Source: B18-G4 sp032250805 (GTDB lineage Bacteria; Bacteroidota; Bacteroidia; Bacteroidales; B18-G4). Taken from it: a stretch of 64,000 bases of DNA. Below, one piece after another: positions 32,131 to 40,609 of this stretch (its first letter is position 1; each line of letters starts with the position of its first letter). The translations under genes were made by a program, and so were the position numbers. The notes under the pieces are model-generated. The model was given only the letters and a program-made list of their open reading frames with translations, was not told where the DNA came from and did not search any database. The DNA is taken from the NCBI GenBank assembly GCA_032250805.1, contig JAVVEM010000005.1, positions 51,426-115,425 on the forward strand. The letters are read 5' to 3'.

Positions 32131-32499
32131 TTATGTGTAGAGTTGTGAAGCATCAACAAAGATGAGGTATTCGCTGATGAGCCTGCCCTGCATTTTAAGT
32201 TTTACGGCAAAGGGCACCCTGAGCACGGTATTGTTGTGTCGTGTATAATTAACAATGCCTGTTGCAAAACGGATGTCACCAAGTTGCCAGTCTTCTATTT
32301 GTTCATGCCTGATGTTTTTAATGCTCCGGTAGAAGGTGTCAAGAAAGGATGTAATGCCTTCCCGGCCTTCTACATGGGGCATATTGGCAAAACGGAATAT
32401 AGCGTCTTCGGTCATCATTGCTGCGAGTGCAGCGCCATCTTTTGCATCCACAATGGAATACATTTCATTTACAAAATTGTCGGTTTTCATGCGTATCAT
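32131..32499 (-). CDS. SnoaL/NTF2-like small protein
   Basis: The protein has 122 residues and forms one NTF2-like cone fold. The typical start is FVNEMYSIVDAKDGAALAAM and MTEDAIFRFANMPHVEGREG; the end is FAVKLKMQGRLISEYLIFVD. Family members are small isomerases, hydrolases or simple ligand binders, so activity cannot be told. No signal peptide. An ATG 9 nt inside is an alternative start. It stands alone between the FNR-type regulator and the next hypothetical gene. Confidence 0.8.
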   Translation of the reverse strand: MIRMKTDNFVNEMYSIVDAKDGAALAAMMTEDAIFRFANMPHVEGREGITSFLDTFYRSIKNIRHEQIEDWQLGDIRFATGIVNYTRHNNTVLRVPFAVKLKMQGRLISEYLIFVDASQLYT

Positions 32500-32591
32500 T
32501 TTTCGGAACTGTTTTTCCTGCTTAACATCACGTCAACGAAATGGTTCATTCAATATTTAAGTTAAGTTTGAATACCGTTAAATGGCCTTTA

Positions 32592-33047
32592 TCAGTCTGA
32601 GAGTTCGGGATTTGATAAGATGTCGTCAGGGTCGACAGATTGCATGTTGGCAAGCTTTGAACGCTCATCGAGCAATTTGTCGATCTCTTCCTCGCTCAGG
32701 CCGGGTTTTTTGAGCATTTCATCTATTTCGCGCAGATCGCCGGGTAATTCAATCTCTTTTTCTTCTTTTGCGTTGTCGATCTCGTCAAAGTCATCGCCCA
32801 GCTCTGATTTAAGCTGTTCAACAAGGCTGGCGATCATGCCTTTTACGGGTTCACCAAATTTTTCAAGCAATTCTTCCGATAATTGGTCGCGCATATTCTC
32901 ATAATTGCCCAGCAGATATTCAAAATTCTGATAAAAGGTCTTGTCGATGCCATGAAGCTCATCAAGCGAAGTCCTTTCCTTCAGTTTTTTGAACAGCTTG
33001 ATAAGCAGATCAAGATTTTCATTAAACGACCTGTCTTCACTTGCCAT
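32592..33047 (-). CDS. Acidic hypothetical protein
   Basis: The protein has 151 residues, is highly charged and helical, with an acidic C-terminal half (DDFDEIDNAKEEKEIELPGD, LSEEEIDKLLDERSKL). No signal peptide, no cysteines and no motif that I recognise. The start at 33047 faces the divergent thioredoxin-like gene (33146), so the two share a roughly 100-bp promoter region. It might be a small adaptor or coiled-coil protein; nothing supports a specific role. Confidence 0.7.
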   Translation of the reverse strand: MASEDRSFNENLDLLIKLFKKLKERTSLDELHGIDKTFYQNFEYLLGNYENMRDQLSEELLEKFGEPVKGMIASLVEQLKSELGDDFDEIDNAKEEKEIELPGDLREIDEMLKKPGLSEEEIDKLLDERSKLANMQSVDPDDILSNPELSD

Positions 33048-33109
33048 ATTGCTTTTTTTTACAAATTTACGATATATTCATTAAACGAAGTATGCTTCAA
33101 ATCATTGCA

Positions 33110-33117
33110 TATCTTTG
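33110..33117 (+). promoter_or_regulatory. -7 element TATCTTTG of the thioredoxin-like gene
   Basis: This is an exact TAnnTTTG match 29 bp before the ATG at 33146. The -33 region is weak. It supports 33146 as the true start rather than in-frame codons further upstream. Confidence 0.5.
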
Positions 33118-33145
33118 TATGAGTTTATCCATTTATATTAGAACA

Positions 33146-33655
33146 ATGAAAACTGCAGTTTGGTTTACTTTCCTGTCACTAATTCTTGGTTTTTCGTCCT
33201 ATTCGCAGGAAAAAAACAAAAAGATCATCGATGAGCGATTCGAAAAAGAGATTCTGATTGGCCATTGCGACAGGGCCGGCCTGACAGAAGGTGAGTTTGG
33301 CGAAAGCTTTGCGGCTGAGTATAAAGCTTACGATATTGAAAAGAAATTGATCAAAAAGATCAGGAAACACGATCATGATTATGTCATCGTACTGATACTT
33401 GGAACATGGTGTCATGACAGCAAGTTGCAGGTGCCCAGATTTTACCGGATCATAGATGAGGCCCGCATTCCTGCCGGCACCATGAAAGTGATCTGCGTTG
33501 ATGGTTACAAGAAAGGTGGAGAGGTATCCATTGCAAATTATGATATTGAATTCGTTCCTACTTTTATTTTCTATCGTAACGGGCAGGAGATCGGACGAAT
33601 CGTTGAACAACCTGATGCATCACTTGAGCAGGACTTTTATAATATTATACAGTAG
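33146..33655 (+). CDS. Secreted thioredoxin-fold protein with single active-site Cys
   Basis: The protein has 169 residues from the ATG at 33146 (signal VWFTFLSLILGFSSYSQ). The thioredoxin-fold core is visible: YVIVLILGTWCHDSKLQVPRF, a central strand MKVICVDGYK, and the cis-Pro segment IEFVPTFIFYRNGQEIGRIV. The active site is WCHDS, with one cysteine where CXXC is usual. It is therefore unlikely to be a normal disulfide oxidoreductase; it may be a reductase of the one-Cys type or a binding protein. Longer forms from upstream codons (from 33041) lack a sensible signal peptide and precede the promoter. Confidence 0.82.
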   Translation: MKTAVWFTFLSLILGFSSYSQEKNKKIIDERFEKEILIGHCDRAGLTEGEFGESFAAEYKAYDIEKKLIKKIRKHDHDYVIVLILGTWCHDSKLQVPRFYRIIDEARIPAGTMKVICVDGYKKGGEVSIANYDIEFVPTFIFYRNGQEIGRIVEQPDASLEQDFYNIIQ

Positions 33656-33699
33656 CTCAGGACTCTTTGTTTATTCAGCAATTGTAAAAGTGGCAGCGA

Positions 33700-34545
33700 A
33701 TGATAAAAGTCTTTACACAAATTGATGAAATTCACAGCGAAGCACTTGCATTAAGGGAGCTTGGCTTGTCGATAGGATTTGTTCCCACAATGGGAGCATT
33801 ACACGAAGGGCATATTTCGTTGCTCCAACATTCGATCAGGGAAAATGATGTCAGCATAAGCAGCATTTTTGTCAATCCCATACAATTTAATAACAAGGAA
33901 GACCTGAAAAAATATCCCCGCAAGCTTGACAAAGACATTAATATGCTTGATACTGCCGGTTGTGATATGGTTTTTGCTCCTTCAGTGGAGGAGATGTACC
34001 CCGGTGAAATACAGGAATCGTATGATTTTGGCGCCCTCGAACATGTTATGGAAGGTGACGCCAGACCGGGACATTTTAATGGTGTGGCAGTGGTTGTAAA
34101 CAGGCTGTTCAATATTTGTATCCCCCACAGGGCATATTTTGGAGAAAAGGATTTTCAACAACTGCTTATCATACGTGAAATGGTGAAAAAGAACGCACTT
34201 TCGCTGGAGATCATTGGCTGTCCGATTATCCGTGAACCCGATGGTCTGGCCATGAGCTCACGCAACGTGCGACTATCGGCCGATGAACGCTCAGTGGCCC
34301 CGGTAATTTTTCAAACATTGAGCTGGATCAAAAAACAGGCCGGAAAAATGGATGTCGGAGAGCTTGTTGATGAGGCCGGGCAAAAGCTTTCACAGCATGA
34401 ATCCATAAAACTGGATTATGTGTGGATTGCTGATGAAAAAACATTGATGCCTGTAATGAATTGGCATGAAACGTCTGAAATACGCGCATTTATTGCGCTA
34501 TTCCTGGGCGAAGTGCGCCTCATCGATAATATGAAAATTAAATAA
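33700..34545 (+). CDS. panC: Pantothenate synthetase
   Basis: The protein has 281 residues. It joins pantoate and beta-alanine using ATP, the last step of pantothenate synthesis. PTMGALHEGHISLL contains the HxGH nucleotide motif near residues 35-38. FVNPIQFNNKEDLKKYPR, GHFNGVAVVVNRLFNI, YFGEKDFQQLL and AMSSRNVRLS are further family signatures. Length matches the family. panD, making the beta-alanine, follows 85 bp downstream with its own promoter. Confidence 0.97.
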   Translation: MIKVFTQIDEIHSEALALRELGLSIGFVPTMGALHEGHISLLQHSIRENDVSISSIFVNPIQFNNKEDLKKYPRKLDKDINMLDTAGCDMVFAPSVEEMYPGEIQESYDFGALEHVMEGDARPGHFNGVAVVVNRLFNICIPHRAYFGEKDFQQLLIIREMVKKNALSLEIIGCPIIREPDGLAMSSRNVRLSADERSVAPVIFQTLSWIKKQAGKMDVGELVDEAGQKLSQHESIKLDYVWIADEKTLMPVMNWHETSEIRAFIALFLGEVRLIDNMKIK

Positions 34546-34590
34546 TTCAATTAACTTGCGCCTTAAACACTGCACTGCGAACATGATATA

Positions 34591-34623
34591 ATTGCTTTTA
34601 TGGATCAATTTTTTGTAATTTTG
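34591..34623 (+). promoter_or_regulatory. Promoter of panD with almost no 5' leader
   Basis: ATTG (34591-34594), a 21-bp spacer and TAATTTTG (34616-34623) match the Bacteroidota promoter. The ATG of panD begins at 34631, only 7 bp after the -7 element, so the transcript should be leaderless or nearly so. Confidence 0.6.
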
Positions 34624-34630
34624 TAGCGAC

Positions 34631-34975
34631 ATGCAAATTGAAGTGCTTAAATCGAAGATACACCGGTGTACCATCACCGAAGCCGATCTCAACTATGTGG
34701 GAAGTATTGCCATAGATGAGGACTTGATGGATGCTGCCCGGCTGATCGAAAATGAGAAAGTACACATCTACAATATATCCAACGGTGAACGGCTCGAAAC
34801 TTATGTCATCACCGGTGAAAGAGGATCGGGTATCATCTCACTTAATGGTGCAGCAGCCCGAAAAGCAGCCGTTGGCGATCTTATTATCATTGTTTCGTAT
34901 GCAACGATGGATCCTGAAGAAGCAGCCGGTTTCAAGCCTGTCATTATTTTCCCTGACGCAAATAATAAACTATAA
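34631..34975 (+). CDS. panD: Aspartate 1-decarboxylase
   Basis: The protein has 114 residues and is pyruvoyl-dependent. It makes beta-alanine from aspartate for PanC. The self-cleavage site is Gly24-Ser25 in NYVGSIAID; Ser25 becomes the pyruvoyl group. IYNISNGERLETYVITGERG and GVISLNGAAAR-like GIISLNGAAARKAAVGD are conserved. Its stop codon is followed 3 bp later by the GTG start of the membrane protein gene 34979-35995. Confidence 0.97.
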   Translation: MQIEVLKSKIHRCTITEADLNYVGSIAIDEDLMDAARLIENEKVHIYNISNGERLETYVITGERGSGIISLNGAAARKAAVGDLIIIVSYATMDPEEAAGFKPVIIFPDANNKL

Positions 34976-34978
34976 TAA

Positions 34979-35995
34979 GTGAAGAAGGCTCTGTCTGTTT
35001 TTAATTACCTGATATTCCTTCTTCTGGGAATTTTATTCCTCTGGCTTGTTTTCAGGAACCTCGACGGGCAGGAGATCATCGACCAGATATTACATGCCGA
35101 TTATGTGTGGATACTCTTGTGCATGATTGCCGGCGCCATCTCGCACCTGGCCAGGGCCGCACGCTGGAACCTGCTCATTAACTCCATGGGGCATCAAACG
35201 CGAATTAGTACAACATTTTATGCTGTAATGACTGGTTACCTTGCCAACACAGCGGTTCCCCGCCTTGGCGAAGTTACCCGTTGCGGGGTATTGAGCAAAA
35301 AAGAAAACATTCCGTTTACTGAGCTCCTTGGCACGGTCATTGCCGAACGCATCTTCGACATGATCATTTTACTGCTCATCATCCTTATGGTGATCCTCTT
35401 CCAACTGGGCCTTGTTGGTGCATTCGTGGATAAATATGTTCTGAGCCCCTTGTTTATAAACTTCGAGAATAATTTTGTTCCCATACTTATTTTTATAGCC
35501 TTTTCGGTTTTTCTTATTCTTATTATCATCATTCTGGTGAAAAGATATCGTAACAATATGAGAAAATATGCTTTTTACCAGAAATTCGCGAAATTTTCGA
35601 AGGGCATGGTTGATGGTATTAAAACCATCAAACGAATGAAGAAAAAGGCTTTGTTTATGCTGTATACATTAATGATCTGGGGATTGTATACGCTAATGAT
35701 CTATCTGCCGTTTTATTCGCTCGAGGCCACTTCGCATCTTGATTTTGGTGATGCACTTACCGTAATGAGCATTGGCAGTATTGGCATTGTTGCACCTGTG
35801 CCTGGCGGTATCGGTACTTACCATTTCATTGTAAAAGCGATCCTCTTCGAATTATATGGCGTAAGCCCGGCGTCGGCAGCCTCTTTTGCCACCATCACAC
35901 ATGCCGCACAAACACTGATGGTAATTATTGTTGGAGGGCTTTCTTTTTTTATGTTAACATTACAAAAAAATAAAACAAATGATGAACCATCTTGA
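34979..35995 (+). CDS. YbhN/AglD-type flippase-like membrane protein (UPF0104)
   Basis: The protein has 338 residues, about eight membrane helices and a GTG start. Family marks: HLARAARWNLLINSMGH, ANTAVPRLGEVTRCGVLS (position about 90) and IGIVAPVPGGIGTYHFIVKA near the C-terminus, where the family has its PxPGGxG motif. Probable lipid or polyprenyl-glycan translocation role, not demonstrated. It is coupled to panD (3 bp) and overlaps the next gene rfaE2 by 17 bp. Paralogue of 13043-14119. Confidence 0.87.
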   Translation: MKKALSVFNYLIFLLLGILFLWLVFRNLDGQEIIDQILHADYVWILLCMIAGAISHLARAARWNLLINSMGHQTRISTTFYAVMTGYLANTAVPRLGEVTRCGVLSKKENIPFTELLGTVIAERIFDMIILLLIILMVILFQLGLVGAFVDKYVLSPLFINFENNFVPILIFIAFSVFLILIIIILVKRYRNNMRKYAFYQKFAKFSKGMVDGIKTIKRMKKKALFMLYTLMIWGLYTLMIYLPFYSLEATSHLDFGDALTVMSIGSIGIVAPVPGGIGTYHFIVKAILFELYGVSPASAASFATITHAAQTLMVIIVGGLSFFMLTLQKNKTNDEPS

Positions 35996-36476
35996 TCACA
36001 TCAGCTCGAAGATATATAAAATGGGCCAGGAATTTGACTGGCAATTGGCGGTTTGGCGCTTTCATGAGCACAGGATCGTATTCACCAATGGTTGTTTCGA
36101 CCTTATGCACCTCGGACATATTGAATATCTGGCTAAAGCTGCTGCAGAGGGGAACTTTCTGATTATTGGATTGAACACCGATGCTTCAGTAAGGCGGATT
36201 AAAGGAGAAGGCCGTCCTGTACTTGATGAGGGATCCCGGGCCATTACCCTGGCCGCAATGGGTTTTGTTGGTGCAGTTGTTTTGTTCGATGAAGATACCC
36301 CGCACAAATTGATTGAGAATATCAGGCCTGATGTTCTGGTAAAAGGCAAGGACTATGAGGTACACGATATTGTTGGTGCCGATATTGTCGAAGCAAACGG
36401 AGGCAAAGTTGTTAGAATGGATATCGTTGAGGGATATTCTACCTCTGCCATTATCGGGAAGATCAAAAATTCATAA
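35979..36476 (+). CDS. rfaE2: D-glycero-beta-D-manno-heptose 1-phosphate adenylyltransferase
   Basis: The protein has 165 residues, a stand-alone C-terminal half of HldE. The nucleotidyltransferase motif TNGCFDLMHLGHIEYL includes HxGH; GLNTDASVRRIKGEGRPV and VEGYSTSAIIGKI (STSxII) follow. It makes ADP-heptose for the LPS inner core. The gene starts inside the 3' end of the flippase-like gene (17-bp overlap). A second ATG 3 nt later is equally possible. Confidence 0.94.
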   Translation: MMNHLDHISSKIYKMGQEFDWQLAVWRFHEHRIVFTNGCFDLMHLGHIEYLAKAAAEGNFLIIGLNTDASVRRIKGEGRPVLDEGSRAITLAAMGFVGAVVLFDEDTPHKLIENIRPDVLVKGKDYEVHDIVGADIVEANGGKVVRMDIVEGYSTSAIIGKIKNS

Positions 36477-36533
36477 ATTCAGGATCCCTGTCAGGATATT
36501 CCTGTCAAGGCCTTTATATTAAATCCTTTGATC

Positions 36534-37904
36534 ATGGCCAAAGCCACAAGCGTTTTCTTTTGTCAGAACTGCGGGGCACAGTCTCCCAAATGGATCGGAC
36601 ATTGCCCCTCGTGTGGCGAATGGAACACCTATGTCGAAGAGGTGGTGAAAAAGGAAACAGGCAGGGATGCATCAATGGCGGTGATCAAATCGCGAAAAAA
36701 AGCCGCTCCCGTGGCCATTGATAAGGTTGTTGCCGGTAAGGAAGAACGCATAAATACCGGCACTGCTGAGTTGAACAGGGTTTTGGGAGGGGGATTGGTG
36801 CCCGGCTCACTGGTACTCATTGGTGGTGAACCCGGTATCGGAAAATCTACCCTGATGTTGCAGGTTGCCTTGCGCTTCGAAAACAGGAAAATACTCTATG
36901 TTACCGGGGAGGAAAGTGACCAGCAGATAAAAATGCGCGCCGACAGGATCGGAAGCCTTAATCCGGATTGCCTGCTGCTCACCGAAACCAATACCCAAAA
37001 TATTTTCAGGTTCCTCGAAGATGTGGAGCCCGACATCCTTGTGGTTGATTCCATTCAAACCTTATATACTGACCGTATCGACTCATCACCGGGCAGCATT
37101 TCGCAAATCCGCGAATGCGCTGCCGAATTGCAGCGTTACGCCAAGCTTACCGATACGCCCATCATTCTTATCGGCCACATCACCAAAGACGGCATGCTGG
37201 CCGGGCCAAAGGTGCTTGAGCATATGGTTGATACAGTACTGCAGTTTGAGGGCGACAGGCATTATGAATTCAGGATATTGCGTTCGGTAAAAAATCGCTA
37301 TGGCTCTACTTCCGAGCTTGGAATTTTTGAAATGACCGACAGAGGCTTGCGCGAGATCAGTAATCCTTCCGAAATATTGATCTCGCAGCGCGATGAAGAT
37401 GTGAGCGGGGTATGTGTTGCAGCAACAATTGAGGGCCAGCGCCCGATGCTTGTCGAAACACAGGCACTTGTAGGTTCGGCTGCTTATGGCACACCGCAGC
37501 GCTCAGCTACCGGTTATGATGTAAAAAGGCTGAACATGCTACTTGCGGTACTCGAAAAGCGTGCCAGCTTCCGGCTGGGCATAAAAGATGTGTTCCTCAA
37601 TATTGCGGGAGGCATCAGGGTTGATGATCCGGCCATTGATCTGGCCATCATCAGTGCAGTGATGTCATCCAATGCCGACATCCCGGTGCCGCAGCAATAC
37701 TGTTTTGCCGGCGAGGTGGGACTGTCGGGCGAAATAAGGGCGGTAAACAGGATCGAGCAAAGGGTGGCCGAGGCCGATAAGCTCGGATTTGAAAAGGTCT
37801 TCATTTCGTCATATGCGCGCAAAAGCATTGACCCGAAAAAATACAATGCAGAGATCGTCTTCGTGAAAAAGATCAAAGACCTGATCAAGGTCCTGTTTGG
37901 TTAA
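36534..37904 (+). CDS. radA: DNA repair protein RadA
   Basis: The protein has 456 residues from the ATG at 36534; an in-frame TTG 6 nt earlier is less likely. The N-terminal zinc finger uses Cys10, Cys13, Cys24 and Cys27. The RecA-like core has Walker A GGEPGIGKST, Walker B ILVVDSIQT and the RadA-specific KNRYG motif. The C-terminus is a Lon-protease-like domain (VFLNIAGGIRVDDPAIDLAI ... FAGEVGLSGEIRAV). It is a DnaB-like helicase helping branch migration in recombination. It converges on xth with a 30-bp gap. Confidence 0.97.
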   Translation: MAKATSVFFCQNCGAQSPKWIGHCPSCGEWNTYVEEVVKKETGRDASMAVIKSRKKAAPVAIDKVVAGKEERINTGTAELNRVLGGGLVPGSLVLIGGEPGIGKSTLMLQVALRFENRKILYVTGEESDQQIKMRADRIGSLNPDCLLLTETNTQNIFRFLEDVEPDILVVDSIQTLYTDRIDSSPGSISQIRECAAELQRYAKLTDTPIILIGHITKDGMLAGPKVLEHMVDTVLQFEGDRHYEFRILRSVKNRYGSTSELGIFEMTDRGLREISNPSEILISQRDEDVSGVCVAATIEGQRPMLVETQALVGSAAYGTPQRSATGYDVKRLNMLLAVLEKRASFRLGIKDVFLNIAGGIRVDDPAIDLAIISAVMSSNADIPVPQQYCFAGEVGLSGEIRAVNRIEQRVAEADKLGFEKVFISSYARKSIDPKKYNAEIVFVKKIKDLIKVLFG

Positions 37905-37934
37905 AAAATCACATTTCAATTCCGGATTGTATGC

Positions 37935-38702
37935 TTATATGTCAACCTCAAGGAGGATTGGGCAATGGTCGGAGTGCATGGCTTCGGGCAGGATCACGGA
38001 TCTGTTTAGTGAAGCTTCCAGCGGCTTGCTGACCATATGGTAGTCGATACGCCAGCCCAGGTTCCGTGCTCGTGCATTGGCGCGATAGCTCCACCATGTG
38101 TAGTGATGTGGTTCATCATTGAAATAACGGAAAGTATCGATAAAGCCACTGCCGAGGAATCCACTCATCCATTCCCGCTCCTCGGGAAGAAAGCCCGAGC
38201 TGGTAGCATTCCTTACCGGATCGTGAATATCGATGGGCTTATGACAAATGTTATAATCGCCTGATAAGATCAGCCGTGGCCGGGATTTTTTTAATTCATG
38301 AATATATTTTTGGAAATCGTTGAGCCACATCATTTTAAAGGCCTGTCGCATATCACCACTCGAGCCTGAAGGATGATACACACTCACAATACTTGTATCG
38401 CCATAGTCGGCACGGATAAACCTGCCTTCATGATCATATTTTTCAATATCCATGCCCATGATCACCTGATCGGGTTTTTCTTTGGTGAGGATGGCTACTC
38501 CGCTGTATCCTTTTTTTTGGGCCGAATGCCAGTAGCTGTGGTAGCCAAGGGCCTCAATATCGAAGAGCGGTATCTGATCGGGTTGTGCCTTGGTTTCCTG
38601 AATACAGATCACATCAGCATTGATGGCCTTTATCCATTCCAACAATCCTTTTCGGGTGGCTGCCCGGATACCGTTTACGTTGTAGGAAACGATTTTTTTC
38701 AT
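37935..38702 (-). CDS. xth: Exodeoxyribonuclease III (AP endonuclease)
   Basis: The protein has 255 residues. Family motifs: MKKIVSYNVNGIRAA (Asn), ICIQETKAQ (metal-binding Glu), SGDYNICHKPID (catalytic Asp/Asn), and the final SDHCPILLEVDI with the catalytic Asp-His pair. It cleaves DNA at abasic sites and removes 3' blocking groups in base excision repair. It lies tail-to-tail with radA, another repair gene. Confidence 0.96.
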   Translation of the reverse strand: MKKIVSYNVNGIRAATRKGLLEWIKAINADVICIQETKAQPDQIPLFDIEALGYHSYWHSAQKKGYSGVAILTKEKPDQVIMGMDIEKYDHEGRFIRADYGDTSIVSVYHPSGSSGDMRQAFKMMWLNDFQKYIHELKKSRPRLILSGDYNICHKPIDIHDPVRNATSSGFLPEEREWMSGFLGSGFIDTFRYFNDEPHHYTWWSYRANARARNLGWRIDYHMVSKPLEASLNRSVILPEAMHSDHCPILLEVDI

Positions 38703-38774
38703 TCAAAGCTTTTGGGCGAATATACAAAAATGATCAGTGTCTTCAATGGTTCACCAACCTGTGAGGTCCCTTTT

Positions 38775-38807
38775 TTTGGAAAAATAATTTCATTTACAGT
38801 ATCTTCG
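38775..38807 (+). promoter_or_regulatory. Promoter of the ClC channel gene
   Basis: TTTG (38775-38778), a 21-bp spacer and TATCTTCG (38800-38807, one mismatch to TAnnTTTG) lie 20 bp before the ATG at 38828. Confidence 0.5.
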
Positions 38808-38827
38808 CAGCACTTTTGCAATAGTAA

Positions 38828-40603
38828 ATGAAAAAAACCTCGGTCTGGCGGCGGTTACTGATCTGGCGCATAAAAAATATGAGCCAGCGCAACTTCATCA
38901 TGATCATCAGTGTGATCATCGGTGTACTGGCAGGGCTTGGCGCTGTTTTGATAAAAAATGGTGTTCACCTCATCAAGACTTTGCTTACCAGTAATCTGGC
39001 CGAAAATTATCAGAATTATCTTTTGTTTGTCCTGCCTGCCATTGGTACGCTCATTGCTGTGATCTATGTGCGCTTTATCATCCGCCAGCATGTTGGTCAC
39101 GGCATTCCCAGCGTGCTCTTTGCGATTTCTAAATCGCATGGCATGATAAAGCGGCACAATATATTTTCATCTATCATCACTTCGGTATTCACGGTTGGTT
39201 TTGGTGGTTCGGTTGGTTTGGAAGGCCCCACCGTAGCCACCGGTGCCGCCATCGGTTCGAACCTGGGCAAGCTTTTCAGGCTCAATTATAAGCAGATTAC
39301 CTTGTTGCTTGGCCTTGCCAGTGCAGCTGCCATGTCGGCGATCTTTAAATCGCCTATTGCTGCAGTGGTATTTGCCATCGAAGTGATCATGATCGACCTT
39401 ACCATGGCTTCGGTCATACCACTGCTGATTGCTTCCGTGACAGGTGTTCTTACATCCTACTTTTTTCTCGGCCAGGCCGTGATGTACCCCTTCGAGATCA
39501 ATGTTGGTTTCATGATGAAGGACATCCCGTATTTTATTCTCCTCGGGCTACTGGCGGGATTGGTATCGGTATATTTTACCAAGATGTACATATATACCGA
39601 GGCGGGTTTTAAAAGGATAAAAACATGGTATGTAAAGTGGTTTACCGGTGCAGTGATCCTCGGAATGCTCATCTTTTTGTTTCCATCGCTCTACGGCGAA
39701 GGATACGACGCAGTAAACTCGTGCCTGCAGGGCGATTACAGTCCGCTTTTCAACAATAGTTTGTTTTACGGGTTCAGCGACAATATCATTATGGTGTTCG
39801 TCCTGTTCCTGCTTATCCTTTTCTTCAAGGCGATTGCCACATCGGTAACCTTCGGTGCCGGGGGCATAGGTGGTATTTTTGCACCCACACTTTTTATGGG
39901 TGCCTATACCGGCTTGTTCTTTTCAACATTTTTAAAATATCTTGGCGTTGACCATCTTAATGCCAGTAATTTTGCCCTGGTGGGGATGGGCGGGCTTATT
40001 GCCGGGGTTTTGCATGCTCCCCTTACGGCTGTATTCCTTATTGCCGAGATCACTTCGGGCTACCAGCTGTTTGTTCCGCTTATGATCACAGCTACAATCT
40101 CTTATGCCACCATCAGGATATTTGTAAAGAATTCGGTGTATACCCATCAGCTTGCCCGGCGTGGTGAGCTGATCACCCATCATAAGGATAAAGCCATCCT
40201 TAGCATGATGAAAGTTGATAAACTGATTGAGAATGATTTTAAAACCGTAAGGCCCGACGAAATGCTTGGCGATCTGGTTAAGGTCATTGCCAAATCCAAA
40301 CGCAATATATTTCCAGTAGTCGACGATGAGAATAACTTTTATGGCATCATTGTGCTCGACGATATCCGGCATATCATGTTTAAACCCGAGTATTATGAGA
40401 ATAAAACAGTAAGCAGCCTCATGTTTATGCCTGCTACCTATGTCGATCCCGATGAGTCGATGGAAGCGGTGGCAAAAAAATTCCAGGAGTCACGAAACTA
40501 CAACCTTCCGGTACTGAAAGGCGACAAGTACCTCGGGTTCATTTCACGGGCAAATGTATTTTCCGAATACCGAAAACTGCTCAGGGATTTCAGTGATGAG
40601 TAG
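38828..40603 (+). CDS. ClC-type chloride channel/transporter with C-terminal CBS pair
   Basis: The protein has 591 residues. The ClC core has GHGIPSVLFA (the first selectivity segment, His where E. coli ClC has Ser), GSVGLEGPTVATG with the gating glutamate, and GAGGIGGIFAPTLFMGA. A soluble C-terminus from about residue 455 holds two CBS domains (RPDEMLGDLVKVIAKSKRN ... NNFYGIIVLDDIRH; DPDESMEAVAKKFQ ... YLGFISRANVF), which can bind adenine nucleotides. It moves chloride, possibly in exchange for protons. GHG(I/V)P is also found in other bacterial CBS-type ClCs, so selectivity may not differ. Confidence 0.93.
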   Translation: MKKTSVWRRLLIWRIKNMSQRNFIMIISVIIGVLAGLGAVLIKNGVHLIKTLLTSNLAENYQNYLLFVLPAIGTLIAVIYVRFIIRQHVGHGIPSVLFAISKSHGMIKRHNIFSSIITSVFTVGFGGSVGLEGPTVATGAAIGSNLGKLFRLNYKQITLLLGLASAAAMSAIFKSPIAAVVFAIEVIMIDLTMASVIPLLIASVTGVLTSYFFLGQAVMYPFEINVGFMMKDIPYFILLGLLAGLVSVYFTKMYIYTEAGFKRIKTWYVKWFTGAVILGMLIFLFPSLYGEGYDAVNSCLQGDYSPLFNNSLFYGFSDNIIMVFVLFLLILFFKAIATSVTFGAGGIGGIFAPTLFMGAYTGLFFSTFLKYLGVDHLNASNFALVGMGGLIAGVLHAPLTAVFLIAEITSGYQLFVPLMITATISYATIRIFVKNSVYTHQLARRGELITHHKDKAILSMMKVDKLIENDFKTVRPDEMLGDLVKVIAKSKRNIFPVVDDENNFYGIIVLDDIRHIMFKPEYYENKTVSSLMFMPATYVDPDESMEAVAKKFQESRNYNLPVLKGDKYLGFISRANVFSEYRKLLRDFSDE

Positions 40604-40609
40604 GCATTC

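Noticed and set aside
39080..39120. GHGIP in the ClC protein as a sign of altered ion selectivity
   Set aside because: The same His occurs in other bacterial CBS-type ClC proteins as far as I recall, so it is probably ordinary.
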